From: Klebsiella huaxiensis
GTDB lineage: Bacteria > Pseudomonadota > Gammaproteobacteria > Enterobacterales > Enterobacteriaceae
DNA length: 64,000 bases
Direction of reading: 5' to 3'
NCBI RefSeq assembly: GCF_003261575.2
Contig: NZ_CP036175.1
Span: 3,038,001-3,102,000, forward strand
The number at the start of each line of letters is the position of its first letter. The stretch's first letter is position 1. The translations under genes and the position numbers were made by a program. The notes below the pieces were generated by a model that ran no database searches, was not told where the DNA came from, and saw only the letters and a program-made list of their open reading frames with translations. Of the stretch, positions 8,700-17,324 are shown piece by piece.

Positions 8700-9326
8700 C
8701 TATTTTCTCCTCAGGTCAGATCCTGCAGACAATGGAATACGCCTGTGAGCCAGGAGAACTTCCGCAGCGATATAAAGCGTATATCCTTCTGGCCTTAATC
8801 TTCGTGCTTTCAACGTCTTCAACGTAATACCCGCAATATCTCCCGAATCAAGGTGCTTGCGGATTTCGTTGCCGCTCAGGCCCAGATGACTGCGCAGTAC
8901 CGCCAGCAAGCTGACCTGAAAAGTACGTTCCAGTCTGACTCTTACCCAAACGCGAGAAGTGCGAAGAAGGCTGATTTGCCACCGCTCTTCAACAACGAAT
9001 TCAGGCGAACCTGATAGCGTTGCGCCGTTGCGCCGTAGAACCTGCAGATCGTGAGAATAGTGCTGAACGGCAGATTCAGCGTTAGCGATAAGTTGCCCAT
9101 AGAGTTGCGGATTGATTTTGCCGATCGGCAAACGAGAGAACAGGCTGATATTCCAGGTGCAGGCACAGCGCACGCACTTATAGATACTCCAGACATCCAG
9201 TACCTTTTTTTGCGAATTGATCCGGAAGGCTCCGGAAGGCGTGAAATCCTGCGCCCCATGACATGAGGGGCAGCGTTTGCTAATCAGCTGGTAGCCCACA
9301 GGACTGACGTTCCATGTGACTTTCAT
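8700..9326 (-). CDS. DUF1062 zinc-ribbon-like protein
   Basis: 208 residues. N-terminal half has two metal-ligand pairs: CPSC at 19-22 and CVRCAC at 51-56 inside the DUF1062 hallmark YKCVRCACTWN, which suggests a zinc ribbon. The C-terminal part (about 140-208) is rich in Arg and Lys and contains an LRSHLGLSGNEIRKHLDSGDI segment resembling a small helical RNA- or DNA-binding unit. Cytoplasmic; function unproven. Starts with MKVTWNVSP. Single gene, divergent from the LacI regulator across a 492-base region. Confidence 0.8.
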   Translation of the reverse strand: MKVTWNVSPVGYQLISKRCPSCHGAQDFTPSGAFRINSQKKVLDVWSIYKCVRCACTWNISLFSRLPIGKINPQLYGQLIANAESAVQHYSHDLQVLRRNGATLSGSPEFVVEERWQISLLRTSRVWVRVRLERTFQVSLLAVLRSHLGLSGNEIRKHLDSGDIAGITLKTLKARRLRPEGYTLYIAAEVLLAHRRIPLSAGSDLRRK

Positions 9327-9602
9327 GGTAACCCTTTTTTTAACCCATACAAAAGCGGATCCGTCTATAACGGACCGTGATTTTTTGCGATGTGAAAAAT
9401 ATTTAGAGGATATTTTTCAGTGGGTTAAAAAAAGATTTCCAACGCGACGACCCTGTCTGACTGCGAATGAATAGGCCAAGAGTAACAAAATGATTGAGCA
9501 TTCAATCATGCATGAAATCAATAAATATCAAATTTCATTCACAAATCACCTTGATTACATCTTGTTCACAAAACGAGAAACTGCTCACTGATCTAACAAA
9601 CC

Positions 9603-9634
9603 TAAACGTTTATGTTTTACATCATAAACGTTTA
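9603..9634. promoter_or_regulatory. Twin LacI-family operators
   Basis: Two perfect 10-bp palindromes TAAACGTTTA at 9603-9612 and 9625-9634, centres 22 bp apart (two helical turns), themselves arranged in a larger inverted repeat with CCTAAACG / CGTTTAGG outer arms. The central CG is the hallmark of LacI/GalR-family operators. They lie about 200 bp upstream of the LacI-family gene, consistent with autoregulation. Confidence 0.7.
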
Positions 9635-9653
9635 GGTCAACAGAATAATCGTT

Positions 9654-9780
9654 TATACCCGTCATCCTTCAAGTTGCATGTGCGTTGGCTTTCCTCGCTC
9701 ACCCCAGTCACTTACTGGAGTAAGCTCCTGAGGATTCACTCCGTCGCCGCCTTCCTGCAACTCGAATTATTTAGGGTATA
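9654..9780. repeat. ERIC (intergenic repeat unit) element, 127 bp
   Basis: Bounded by TATACCC (9654-9660) and GGGTATA (9774-9780). Internal arms match the classic ERIC core: CGCTCACCCCAGTCACTTAC then GTAAGCTCCTGAGGATTCAC. Length equals the canonical element. It sits between the twin operators and the regulator gene, so it is probably inside the 5-prime untranslated region. Confidence 0.93.
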
Positions 9781-9818
9781 TATCACCAGTTGATACGCAT
9801 AAAGATAGAGAGTGGCAA

Positions 9819-10850
9819 ATGCGAAAAGCGACAATGCGGGACGTCAGTGAGGCAACAGGATTCTCAATGTTTACCGTCTCACGTGCGCTAAACGGCGGAG
9901 ATGGCGTTGCGGATGACAGTCGGGAACTGATACTCAAAGTGGCACGGGAACTTGGCTATGTCCCTAATCGTGCAGCCCAGGCGCTACGCCGTTCCAGCAG
10001 GGATTCCGTGGCGGTTATCACCGCACACGCCTCAAACTCTTACTACCTTAACCTGATGTCCGGGATTCAGAATATGCTGCAACCTTCGCAATGGACCGTG
10101 GTCCTTGGGGATATTGCGGTAAACGGTATCTACGATCGGCCCCAGGAAGATCGCATGATTAACCGTCTGATCGAATCCCGAATGGCGGGCATCATTTCGA
10201 CGGTGACGCTCCATCCGGAGAGCCTGAGTCTGCTGGCTAAATGGGATATTCCGGTGGTTTTTGTCGATTCCCCTCCTCGGGGCGATCATAGTTTTCCCAG
10301 CGTGACCACCGATAATTATCATGCCAGCCTGTTAGTGGGGGAACATCTGGCGCAGCACGAATATAAAAACTGGCTGCTGCTTATCTACCCTGAACGCTGG
10401 ACGACACGCTTTGAACGCGAACGCGGGATCCGCGAATCGGCAGAACGCTGCGGCGCAACGCTGCGGGTGCTAGAAACCGAAAACGACGCGCATTCAGCTT
10501 CTGAAAAACTGAGTCAATACCTCGATAGCCAGGCGCAGTTGCCCGACGTACTTATTGCCGGTAACAACCCTATTCTGCTGGGGTCGCTTCAACAGCTTCA
10601 GCAACGGCAAATAGCCATTCCCGACGATATAGCCCTTATTGGCTATGACGAATTTGACTGGGCGCCGCTGTTAAATCCACCGCTCACTGTACTGAATGAA
10701 AATAGTGAAGAAATTGGCAAACAGGCTGCAGAAATGCTGATCCGATTAATAAAAGAAGAAGGAAAAGGAGACACCACAACGCAACTCAGAGTGCCCGCCG
10801 AGCTGGTTGTTCGTCAGTCCTGCGGCTGTAGCAAAACTAATAAGAAATAA
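9819..10850 (+). CDS. LacI/GalR-family transcriptional regulator
   Basis: 343 residues. N-terminal helix-turn-helix and hinge helix (about 4-60) with TMRDVSEATGFSMFTVSRAL and NRAAQALRR, then a periplasmic-binding-protein-like effector domain (about 62-330) ending in the family's RxSCG motif (RQSCG). It is the first gene before a ribose-type ABC operon and almost certainly its repressor. Candidate operators lie at 9603-9634 and 10879-10894. The effector is probably the transported sugar or its phosphate. Confidence 0.94.
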   Translation: MRKATMRDVSEATGFSMFTVSRALNGGDGVADDSRELILKVARELGYVPNRAAQALRRSSRDSVAVITAHASNSYYLNLMSGIQNMLQPSQWTVVLGDIAVNGIYDRPQEDRMINRLIESRMAGIISTVTLHPESLSLLAKWDIPVVFVDSPPRGDHSFPSVTTDNYHASLLVGEHLAQHEYKNWLLLIYPERWTTRFERERGIRESAERCGATLRVLETENDAHSASEKLSQYLDSQAQLPDVLIAGNNPILLGSLQQLQQRQIAIPDDIALIGYDEFDWAPLLNPPLTVLNENSEEIGKQAAEMLIRLIKEEGKGDTTTQLRVPAELVVRQSCGCSKTNKK

Positions 10851-10878
10851 AAGACACATTTTCATCTATTTAAATAAT

Positions 10879-10894
10879 GGCTGAGCGTTCAGCC
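10879..10894. promoter_or_regulatory. Candidate LacI-type operator before the ABC operon
   Basis: GGCTGAGCGTTCAGCC is symmetric except for one base pair and has a central CG. Its 10-bp core matches seven of ten positions of TAAACGTTTA found upstream of the regulator. Located 91 bp before the binding-protein start. It could also be a weak hairpin ending the regulator transcript. Confidence 0.45.
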
Positions 10895-10985
10895 AATATT
10901 ACAAAACAACATCAGGGGATTATTTCTGAGGTTCCCCCATACCTGGCCGTACCGTCATACAACGAGATAATTACAGGAGCAGAAC

Positions 10986-11939
10986 ATGACTAAACTTCGC
11001 AAAGCATGGCTGGCTGTCGCGGTTACAGCGGTCATCGCCACCATGACCGGTTTTTCTCCCACCGCCAGCGCCGCGTCGCAGGAGGGCAAAAAAATTGCCC
11101 GTATTGGACTAATGGTGCAGGACATGTCTAACCCGTTCTTTTCGGCAATGGAGAGAAATGCTAAGCAAGCCGCTGGTGAGATTGGTGCCTCCATTAACGT
11201 ACAAGACGCGCAGGTCGATTTGGCAAATCAGAACACCCAGATTGATGCGTTTATTCAGCAAAAAATGGATCTCATTATTATCTCTGCGGTTGACGAGTCC
11301 GGGATTGAGCCTGCAATTCAAAGGGCAAAAGCCGCGGGCATCATCGTTATTGCGGTCGATACGCCCGCTAAAGGTGCTGACGCCGCCATCATGACCAACG
11401 CCATCCAGGCCGGAGAAACCTCTTGTGAATATCTGTTCAGCCAGATGGGCGGCAAAGGCAAAGTGCTGCTGGTTGATGGAACGCCGATCCAGACGATTAT
11501 CGACCGTATTAAAGGGTGTAAAAACGTCGCTAAAAAATACCCGGATATCAAAATTGTCGGTCAGCAGGCATCGCGCAACGACCGTGCTTCCGGCCTGATG
11601 GTCACCACAGATATGCTCACCGCCAACCCGGATGTCTCCGGTATTTTCGGCATGAACGATCCCTCTGCTCTGGGCGCCGTTCTGGCCGTTGAACAGGCGG
11701 GCAAGGCAAGCACAATCAAAGTCACTGGCGTAGACGGCAGCCCGGAAGCAGTTGATGAGCTAAAACGCAGTGGCTCACCGTTTATCGGTACCGCAACGCA
11801 AAACCCTGGAGAAATGGTACGCCAGGCCATATCCCTTGCTCAGGATATCGTGGCGAATAAACCCGTACCTTCCCATACCATTTTAATCCCCAGCGTACTG
11901 GTCACGCGCGATAACGTGGATAGCTATCCGGGTTGGTAA
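10986..11939 (+). CDS. Ribose-type sugar ABC transporter, periplasmic binding protein
   Basis: 317 residues. Signal peptide of about 29 residues (Lys and Arg start, hydrophobic core about 8-22, cleavage after TASA), then a peripla_BP_4 / RbsB-like two-lobe domain: RIGLMVQDMSNPFFSAME start, the ligand-loop DAQVDLANQNTQIDAFI, and FGMNDPSALGA. ACAGGAG precedes the ATG. It delivers substrate to the ATPase and permease encoded downstream. The ligand is a sugar or sugar-like compound; residues do not allow a choice among ribose, allose, xylose or other ligands. Confidence 0.93.
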   Translation: MTKLRKAWLAVAVTAVIATMTGFSPTASAASQEGKKIARIGLMVQDMSNPFFSAMERNAKQAAGEIGASINVQDAQVDLANQNTQIDAFIQQKMDLIIISAVDESGIEPAIQRAKAAGIIVIAVDTPAKGADAAIMTNAIQAGETSCEYLFSQMGGKGKVLLVDGTPIQTIIDRIKGCKNVAKKYPDIKIVGQQASRNDRASGLMVTTDMLTANPDVSGIFGMNDPSALGAVLAVEQAGKASTIKVTGVDGSPEAVDELKRSGSPFIGTATQNPGEMVRQAISLAQDIVANKPVPSHTILIPSVLVTRDNVDSYPGW

Positions 11940-11964
11940 AAACATCACTTTAAGATGCGATAAA

Positions 11965-11989
11965 CGGGATGAATCTCAGGTTCATCCCG
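11965..11989 (+). other. Intercistronic mRNA hairpin
   Basis: Perfect 9-bp stem CGGGATGAA / TTCATCCCG with a 7-base loop, between the binding-protein and ATPase genes. Such hairpins commonly protect the upstream message so that binding protein is made in excess over the membrane components; that role is inferred. Confidence 0.6.
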
Positions 11990-12002
11990 GAGGGTAAAGA
12001 CA

Positions 12003-13535
12003 ATGACCGACAGATCATCACAACCCCTGCTCCGGCTTGAGGGGATCTCAAAACGCTACGGCGCGACGTTGGCGCTGAACCACGTACGTTTTGATTTATT
12101 TGCCGGAGAGGTTCACGCCCTGATGGGTGAAAACGGGGCGGGTAAATCCACGCTGATGAAAATTCTTTCCGGAAATGAGCAGCGCGACAGCGGAGCTATT
12201 TTTAAGGATGGGCATGAGATTGATATACGTACACCTCGTGATGCCCGCAAGCAAGGTATCGCCATTATCCACCAGGAGCTGAATACGGTTGCGGATATGA
12301 CGGTGGCGGAAAATCTGTTTCTCGGTCAGGAGCCTACGACCTTTGCCGGTATTCTCGACCGAAAACGGATGTACCGGGAAGCAAAGCATAAGCTGGATCG
12401 CATTAATGCGGATATTGACCCGCATGCACCGCTTGGGTCGCTCAGTATCGGGCGCCAGCAAATGGTGGAAATCGCCCGCGCCGTCAGTGAAAACGCCAAA
12501 GTGCTCGTGCTGGATGAGCCGACAGCGGCCCTGTCGCGAACGGAAACGCTGCAATTATTTCGCTTGATTGAACAGATGCGTCAGGATGGCGTCGGGATGG
12601 TCTATATCTCACACCGCATGGAGGAAGTATGGCAGTTGGCCAATCGGGTAACGGTGTTCCGCGATGGCACCTGGATCGGCACGGAAACCATGGGCAGCGT
12701 CTCCACCACTGATATCGTGCGCATGATGGTGGGAAGGCAAATTGTCGACTTGTATCAACACGAACCCCGCACGCCTGGGGATGTGCTGCTGGATGTCAGA
12801 GAACTGGCGGGTAGCGCAACCGGCCCGGTAACTTTTGATGTCAGGGCGGGAGAAGTGGTCAGCATGTCCGGGCTGGTCGGTTCCGGGCGCACCGAAGTCG
12901 CCCGGCTATTATTCGGTGCCGATCCGCGAACCCACGGTAGCGTGCATATTGATGGCAAGGCGATCCATCCTTCAGACCCTACCGCCGCCATCGCAGAAGG
13001 TATTGGGATGGTGACTGAAGACCGAAAAACGCAGGGACTGTTCCTGGGGCACTCGGTTGAGCACAACATTGATATCAGCTCTCTCGATAACTTTGTCGCC
13101 AGCGGCGTCGTCAAACGTCAATCCATCCGTACGGCGGTTCTCAAACAGATGCGCAGACTACGGTTGCGAGAAAATGCAGTCGAGCTGCCGGTCAGCGCCC
13201 TGTCCGGCGGCAACCAACAAAAAGCGGCGCTGGCACGTTGGCTGCTACGCGACTCACGGTTGCTGATCCTCGATGAACCCACGCGCGGCGTCGATATTGG
13301 CGCGAAAAGAGAAATATACGAACTGATCGACAAGCTCGCCCGCGCCGGGAAAGCCATTCTGGTTATCTCTTCCGATCTGCCCGAAGCCATCGGGATCAGC
13401 GACCGAGTACTGGTCATGCGCGCTGGCCGTATCGTTCACCAGTTACCTTCACATTCAGCAACGGAAGAAGAAGTGATGCTGCACGCAACAGGAACCTTCA
13501 CCAGTCAACCCGGAGAATGCCATGGACCACAATAA
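12003..13535 (+). CDS. Ribose-type sugar ABC transporter, double ATPase subunit
   Basis: 510 residues, the RbsA/XylG/MglA double ATP-binding cassette. The first cassette has Walker A GENGAGKST (42-50), SIGRQQMVEIARAV signature region and LVLDEPT. The second has the family's altered Walker A-like loop GLVGSGRTEVARLL, and LSGGNQQKAALARWLL followed by LLILDEPTRGVD. Cytoplasmic, bound to the permease dimer. An SD (GGAGGG) lies 9 bases before the ATG. The 3-prime end overlaps the permease gene by 14 bases, indicating translational coupling. Confidence 0.95.
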   Translation: MTDRSSQPLLRLEGISKRYGATLALNHVRFDLFAGEVHALMGENGAGKSTLMKILSGNEQRDSGAIFKDGHEIDIRTPRDARKQGIAIIHQELNTVADMTVAENLFLGQEPTTFAGILDRKRMYREAKHKLDRINADIDPHAPLGSLSIGRQQMVEIARAVSENAKVLVLDEPTAALSRTETLQLFRLIEQMRQDGVGMVYISHRMEEVWQLANRVTVFRDGTWIGTETMGSVSTTDIVRMMVGRQIVDLYQHEPRTPGDVLLDVRELAGSATGPVTFDVRAGEVVSMSGLVGSGRTEVARLLFGADPRTHGSVHIDGKAIHPSDPTAAIAEGIGMVTEDRKTQGLFLGHSVEHNIDISSLDNFVASGVVKRQSIRTAVLKQMRRLRLRENAVELPVSALSGGNQQKAALARWLLRDSRLLILDEPTRGVDIGAKREIYELIDKLARAGKAILVISSDLPEAIGISDRVLVMRAGRIVHQLPSHSATEEEVMLHATGTFTSQPGECHGPQ

Positions 13536-14541
13536 ACCAGTGACGGAACTGCCGGTCAACGCGCCGTTTGATTTTGCAAAATGGTGGGATCGGGTGGGGA
13601 TCCTGATCGTTCTGCTGGTACTGCTGATTCTGATGTCGACCTTTGCCCCTAACTTCAATCGGGTCGATAACTTGTTGAATATTGCCAGATCGATTTCCGT
13701 TAACGCCATCCTGGCAGCAGGCATGACCTTCGTGATTTTAACCAGCGGCATTGATTTATCCGTCGGTTCCATCGTTGCCGTTTCCGGCGTGGTCTCGGTC
13801 GTTGCTGCGATGGCCGGTATCCCGGCACCGTTGGCGATTCTGGCTGGCGTCGGCGTCGGCGCGCTCTGCGGGCTGCTCAATGGCGTCCTGTCCGCTTATC
13901 TCGCCCTCGCCCCCTTCATTGTGACCCTCGGCACGATGACGTTTCTGCGCGGTATGGCCTACACCATTACCGAAGGACAACCGATTGTTTCAAGTAGTCT
14001 CAGCTTCCGCGAACTGGGGAATGGTTATATCGCCGGTATCCCTGTTCCGGTGATTATCATGCTGGTGGTTTATCTGCTGGCGTGGTTCATCCTTGAGCGT
14101 ACCCGATTCGGGCGTCATATCTATGCCGTCGGCGGCAACGCTCAGGCTGCTCGTCTTGCCGGTGTACGGGTGAAACGTGTTCTTGCCGCCGTCTATATGA
14201 TTGCCGGTGTTTGCGCAGGTTTAGCTGGCATTATCTTTGCCGCGAGGGTCATCTCCGCCCAACCTACCGCCGGGACAGGCTATGAACTGGACGCGATTGC
14301 GGCGGTCGTCCTGGGGGGCACCAGCCTTGCCGGTGGACGCGGGCGGATTATCGGCACCCTGATAGGCTCAGTGATCCTTGGCGTACTTAGCACCGGGCTG
14401 ATCCTGCTGAGCGTCCCCTTCTTCACCCAACTTTTAATCAAAGGCATCGTCATCATACTCGCCGTGGCGATAGACGGGCTGAAGCAGCATCCGGAGCTGT
14501 TCACCTTCTGGCGGAAAAAAGAGATCGCCCGACCACGCTAA
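13522..14541 (+). CDS. Ribose-type sugar ABC transporter, permease
   Basis: 339 residues with about 8-10 membrane segments, RbsC/XylH-like (BPD_transp_2). The conserved loop GGNAQAARLAGVRVKRV, which contacts the ATPase, and the DAIAAVVLGGTSLAGGRGRI motif are present. The start overlaps the ATPase gene and has GGAG seven bases upstream. Inner-membrane channel of the importer. Confidence 0.95.
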   Translation: MDHNKPVTELPVNAPFDFAKWWDRVGILIVLLVLLILMSTFAPNFNRVDNLLNIARSISVNAILAAGMTFVILTSGIDLSVGSIVAVSGVVSVVAAMAGIPAPLAILAGVGVGALCGLLNGVLSAYLALAPFIVTLGTMTFLRGMAYTITEGQPIVSSSLSFRELGNGYIAGIPVPVIIMLVVYLLAWFILERTRFGRHIYAVGGNAQAARLAGVRVKRVLAAVYMIAGVCAGLAGIIFAARVISAQPTAGTGYELDAIAAVVLGGTSLAGGRGRIIGTLIGSVILGVLSTGLILLSVPFFTQLLIKGIVIILAVAIDGLKQHPELFTFWRKKEIARPR

Positions 14542-14563
14542 CTTTCCATGACGCTTTGTTTAT

Positions 14564-14586
14564 CCGCCGCTCAGGCGGCGGGTTTT
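14564..14586 (+). terminator. GC-rich hairpin with T run after the permease gene
   Basis: Arms CCGCCGC and GCGGCGG with a TCAG loop, then GTTTTC. It is a modest intrinsic terminator, likely partial, between the transporter genes and the two enzyme genes that follow. Confidence 0.6.
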
Positions 14587-14618
14587 CGCTTGCTTAAATT
14601 CTGATGGAGTATATGGCC

Positions 14619-15989
14619 ATGACATACCAAATTACGCTAAAAGATCCGCTCAACGGCCTTCGGGATCATGAACCCATTACGTTCACTATCCCGGACATTT
14701 TGCCAGAACCGTTGTGGTGGGCCACTGCCGAAACGGGAGAGCGGATCCTTTGCCAACGGCTTAACCATTCAGTGGGGGAAAATAGTACAACGTTCATCGC
14801 TACGGTCAGCTTTACCGGCACGCTTCGTTTACGACTTGAGCGTCCTTGCACTGATGCCGAAACCCGTGAGGCCACGGGCATTCAAAAACTGGACGGTAAA
14901 GAGGCAGATTGCTTTGCCCGTCTTAATACCGGCTGCTTTGATCTGGAAATGTGCCGGGGAACCGCTCAGGGGGTGGGTTCATCCAAGTGGGGTCTGCGCC
15001 ACTTCCGCCGCCAGGAGGACAACATCGAACTTCTTCCTTCCGGAAATAATGCCATCGGCGGATTTTACGGCCCGTTCTTTACCCCCGAAAACGGCCTGAT
15101 TAACCCGCCTGAACATACCCTCGTTGATATTGAAACGATCGAAGAAGGTCCGGTCTATCATCACTATCGAATGCATGGAACGATCCCCGATGGCTTATTG
15201 CCGGAACTGCGTGGTAAGCGCTTTTCTATTGACTGGAAGTTCAGCTGGAATACCCCGTGGTTTCAGCGCCGCTACTGCGTAGATGATTTTTCAACCGTGA
15301 TTAACGGACGCTCGGTGACCAATAAAATTACCGTTGGCGACGAGTTTGAAAGCGGCCCCGGAAAGCTGGTATTCGATCGCTTCGCCGCTCACGGCGGCAC
15401 CCGCTATCGCGCAGGCGACCCCTACGCCGAAGAACTGGTCGCGATGGTCGCCCATACCGTCACTACCTCAGAGAATCAAAGCCCGAAATTTGCCGAATTC
15501 CGCGAACAACTTAGCGATATGGCGTCTGCCCACTGGGATCTTTACTGGCGAATGTTCTGTCGCTGGGAGAACGTGCTCGATGAAACTGAGATCCGTGAAA
15601 GGCTTGGCTTAGTCCGCGCCAGAGCGCACCTCAGGGCCGATCTGAATGAACGGGAGTGGATACTCACCGATTCGCCTGTGGATGTTTCTGCCGTGCCCGA
15701 TGAAACCATTTTTCCCGGTCCGGCCAGTAAAACCGTTGAATATGATTCAGCAAGCGGCCGGGCAATGATCTGGTGGACTTCTCAACCCTCCGGCGCTTTT
15801 CAGATAGTCCAGCGCCGTCAGTCAGGATGGGTCAACTGGGGAAGTAACGGCGAAAACGAGTGCCCAGAACTGCCTGTCGGGGTTGATATCAAAACTGCCT
15901 GCGGAATATTTGCCGATAACTGGATGCATATTGCCAATCAACTGGAAACGCCGCCGTACATATCAGTGAGCAAAGGAGACGACCAATGA
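14619..15989 (+). CDS. Unrecognised 456-residue protein in a sugar ABC operon
   Basis: I do not recognise a family. The ATG at 14619 fits a GGAG at 14606-14609 better than in-frame ATGs at 14604 and 14613. No signal peptide or membrane segment, so cytoplasmic. It is rich in aromatic residues and short polar strands, with features seen in beta-sandwich carbohydrate enzymes: NTGCFDLEMC, SSKWGLRHFRR, GGFYGPFFTPENGLINPPEH, then WKFSWNTPWFQRRY and the C-terminal WQTxW-like WWTSQPSG. It overlaps the kinase gene by four bases (ATGA). Context suggests it processes the imported compound before phosphorylation, for example as a hydrolase, lyase or epimerase. Confidence 0.75.
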   Translation: MTYQITLKDPLNGLRDHEPITFTIPDILPEPLWWATAETGERILCQRLNHSVGENSTTFIATVSFTGTLRLRLERPCTDAETREATGIQKLDGKEADCFARLNTGCFDLEMCRGTAQGVGSSKWGLRHFRRQEDNIELLPSGNNAIGGFYGPFFTPENGLINPPEHTLVDIETIEEGPVYHHYRMHGTIPDGLLPELRGKRFSIDWKFSWNTPWFQRRYCVDDFSTVINGRSVTNKITVGDEFESGPGKLVFDRFAAHGGTRYRAGDPYAEELVAMVAHTVTTSENQSPKFAEFREQLSDMASAHWDLYWRMFCRWENVLDETEIRERLGLVRARAHLRADLNEREWILTDSPVDVSAVPDETIFPGPASKTVEYDSASGRAMIWWTSQPSGAFQIVQRRQSGWVNWGSNGENECPELPVGVDIKTACGIFADNWMHIANQLETPPYISVSKGDDQ

Positions 15990-16906
15990 TCCTGTGCTGT
16001 GGAGAAGCCTTAATCGATATGCTGCCCTGTCGAACCCGCGAGAATGCCTCTGCATTTATTCCTTGCGTCGGCGGTGCGGCGTTTAATACCGCGATCGCAT
16101 TGGGTCGCCAGGGAATGCCGGTGAGCCTGTTTTCCGGTCTCTCAAATGACTTTATGGGCGATTTGCTGCGTCAGTCTCTTGAAGCTTCCGGGGTTGATTT
16201 CTCACCTTCCACTCGAGCGCCGCTGCCGACGACGCTGGCCTTCGTCAGGCTGGTACATGGACAGGCACGCTATACCTTTTACGATGAAAACAGCGCGGGC
16301 AGAATGCTGGCAGAAAGCGATCTGCCTAATTTGGGGGACGACGTTACCGCCGTTTTATTCGGCTGCATCAGCCTGATAGCTGAACCGTGCGGCAGCGTTT
16401 ATGAATCATTGATGGTGAGAGAAGCCCCGCGCCGGGTGATGTTTCTCGACCCCAATATCCGTGAAATTTTTATCCAGGACCAGGAGAAGCATCTGGCCCG
16501 TATGATGCGGATGATAGCGCTGGCGGATATTGTCAAACTGTCAGATGAAGACCTTGCCTGGTTTGGCGAGCGCGCAAGCGAAGATGAGGTTATTGCCCGC
16601 TGGCTGACGTTGGGTCCAAAACTTATCGTTGTCACCCGTGGTGCGGATGGTGCTGATGCGTGGACGGCTAACTTCAAACTGCATGTTCCCGGCGTCAGCG
16701 TGCACGTTGCTGACACCGTCGGTGCCGGAGATACGGTCAATGCCGGGATTTTAGCCAGCCTGTCTCAGGCGCAATGTCTTGAGAAAAGTAAATTAGTGAC
16801 ACTGTCACGTGAGCAGGTGCGTCATGCCGTTGACCTCGGTATGCGGGCGGCGGCAGTGACGGTCTCAAGGCCAGGTGCGAATCCACCGTGGGATCACGAG
16901 CTGTGA
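15986..16906 (+). CDS. PfkB-family sugar kinase (fructokinase-like)
   Basis: 306 residues, complete ribokinase fold. N-terminal CCGEALIDMLP and GGAAFNTAIALGRQG motifs (about 4-43) and the C-terminal signature DTVGAGDTVNAG (243-254) with catalytic Asp249. The LFSGLSNDFMG region resembles bacterial fructokinases and 2-keto-3-deoxygluconate kinases. Expected to phosphorylate the sugar, or the product of the upstream unknown protein. The start overlaps the upstream stop (ATGA), so the two are translated together. Confidence 0.92.
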   Translation: MILCCGEALIDMLPCRTRENASAFIPCVGGAAFNTAIALGRQGMPVSLFSGLSNDFMGDLLRQSLEASGVDFSPSTRAPLPTTLAFVRLVHGQARYTFYDENSAGRMLAESDLPNLGDDVTAVLFGCISLIAEPCGSVYESLMVREAPRRVMFLDPNIREIFIQDQEKHLARMMRMIALADIVKLSDEDLAWFGERASEDEVIARWLTLGPKLIVVTRGADGADAWTANFKLHVPGVSVHVADTVGAGDTVNAGILASLSQAQCLEKSKLVTLSREQVRHAVDLGMRAAAVTVSRPGANPPWDHEL

Positions 16907-16924
16907 ATCCATTTGGATGCTGAT

Positions 16925-16970
16925 GATGACCTGCGAGATGGCTCACACGCAGGTCATCTGGCCATTTTCG
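16925..16970 (+). terminator. Operon-end hairpin after the PfkB kinase gene
   Basis: Perfect 11-bp stem GATGACCTGCG / CGCAGGTCATC (16925-16935 with 16948-16958), 12-base loop, with a short TTTT at 16965-16968. Position 18 bases after the kinase stop supports an operon terminator. Confidence 0.6.
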
Positions 16971-17032
16971 CCATATAATTTGCGTCGAGGTAATTGAATG
17001 AAACCTAAACCACTCTAATTTATTTATGGATA

Positions 17033-17087
17033 TTGTCGTCTGATTTATTAATATCAGGTACGTGTACATTTGTCGTCTGAGTCGACA
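17033..17087. promoter_or_regulatory. Direct repeats and inverted repeat before the small membrane-protein gene
   Basis: TTGTCGTCTGA occurs at 17033-17043 and again at 17070-17080; the second copy overlaps an inverted repeat TGTCG-N7-CGACA (17071-17087). This lies 27-81 bp before the 47-codon gene and could be a regulator site. No regulator is assigned. Confidence 0.35.
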
Positions 17088-17113
17088 TCATTTTTAGGGA
17101 CAGGATGTCATTA

Positions 17114-17257
17114 ATGAAAAAGAGAAAATGGTTCGCATACCTACGTGACACATCAATTCCGCAACACAAATTTCGTCTGGTGAAATGGCTTGCATTTATT
17201 GCTACATTGTTATTTCTGGCGCAGGTTGCGCTCGAAACACTCCTGTTATCTGAATAA
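17114..17257 (+). CDS. Small single-pass membrane protein, 47 residues
   Basis: An ATG nine bases after an AGGAT ribosome site opens a 47-codon frame starting MKKRKWFAYLRDTSIPQHKF and ending in TAA. A basic N-terminal half (KKRKW, RDTS, KFR) precedes one hydrophobic segment (about 24-42, LAFIATLLFLAQVALETLLL). This is the typical layout of enterobacterial small inner-membrane proteins with the basic end in the cytoplasm. I cannot name a family. It stands alone between two catabolic operons. Confidence 0.6.
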   Translation: MKKRKWFAYLRDTSIPQHKFRLVKWLAFIATLLFLAQVALETLLLSE

Positions 17258-17308
17258 ACCAATATTTTCAGCCACACATTTCACCTCAGATTAACCTTAA
17301 TGAAATAT

Positions 17309-17324
17309 TGTGATGAATCTCTCA
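17309..17324. promoter_or_regulatory. CRP-like site
   Basis: TGTGA-TGAATC-TCTCA matches the CRP consensus TGTGA-N6-TCACA in nine of ten positions and has A/T flanks. Located about 245 bp upstream of the aldolase gene, which suits catabolite activation of a promoter just downstream. Confidence 0.5.
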
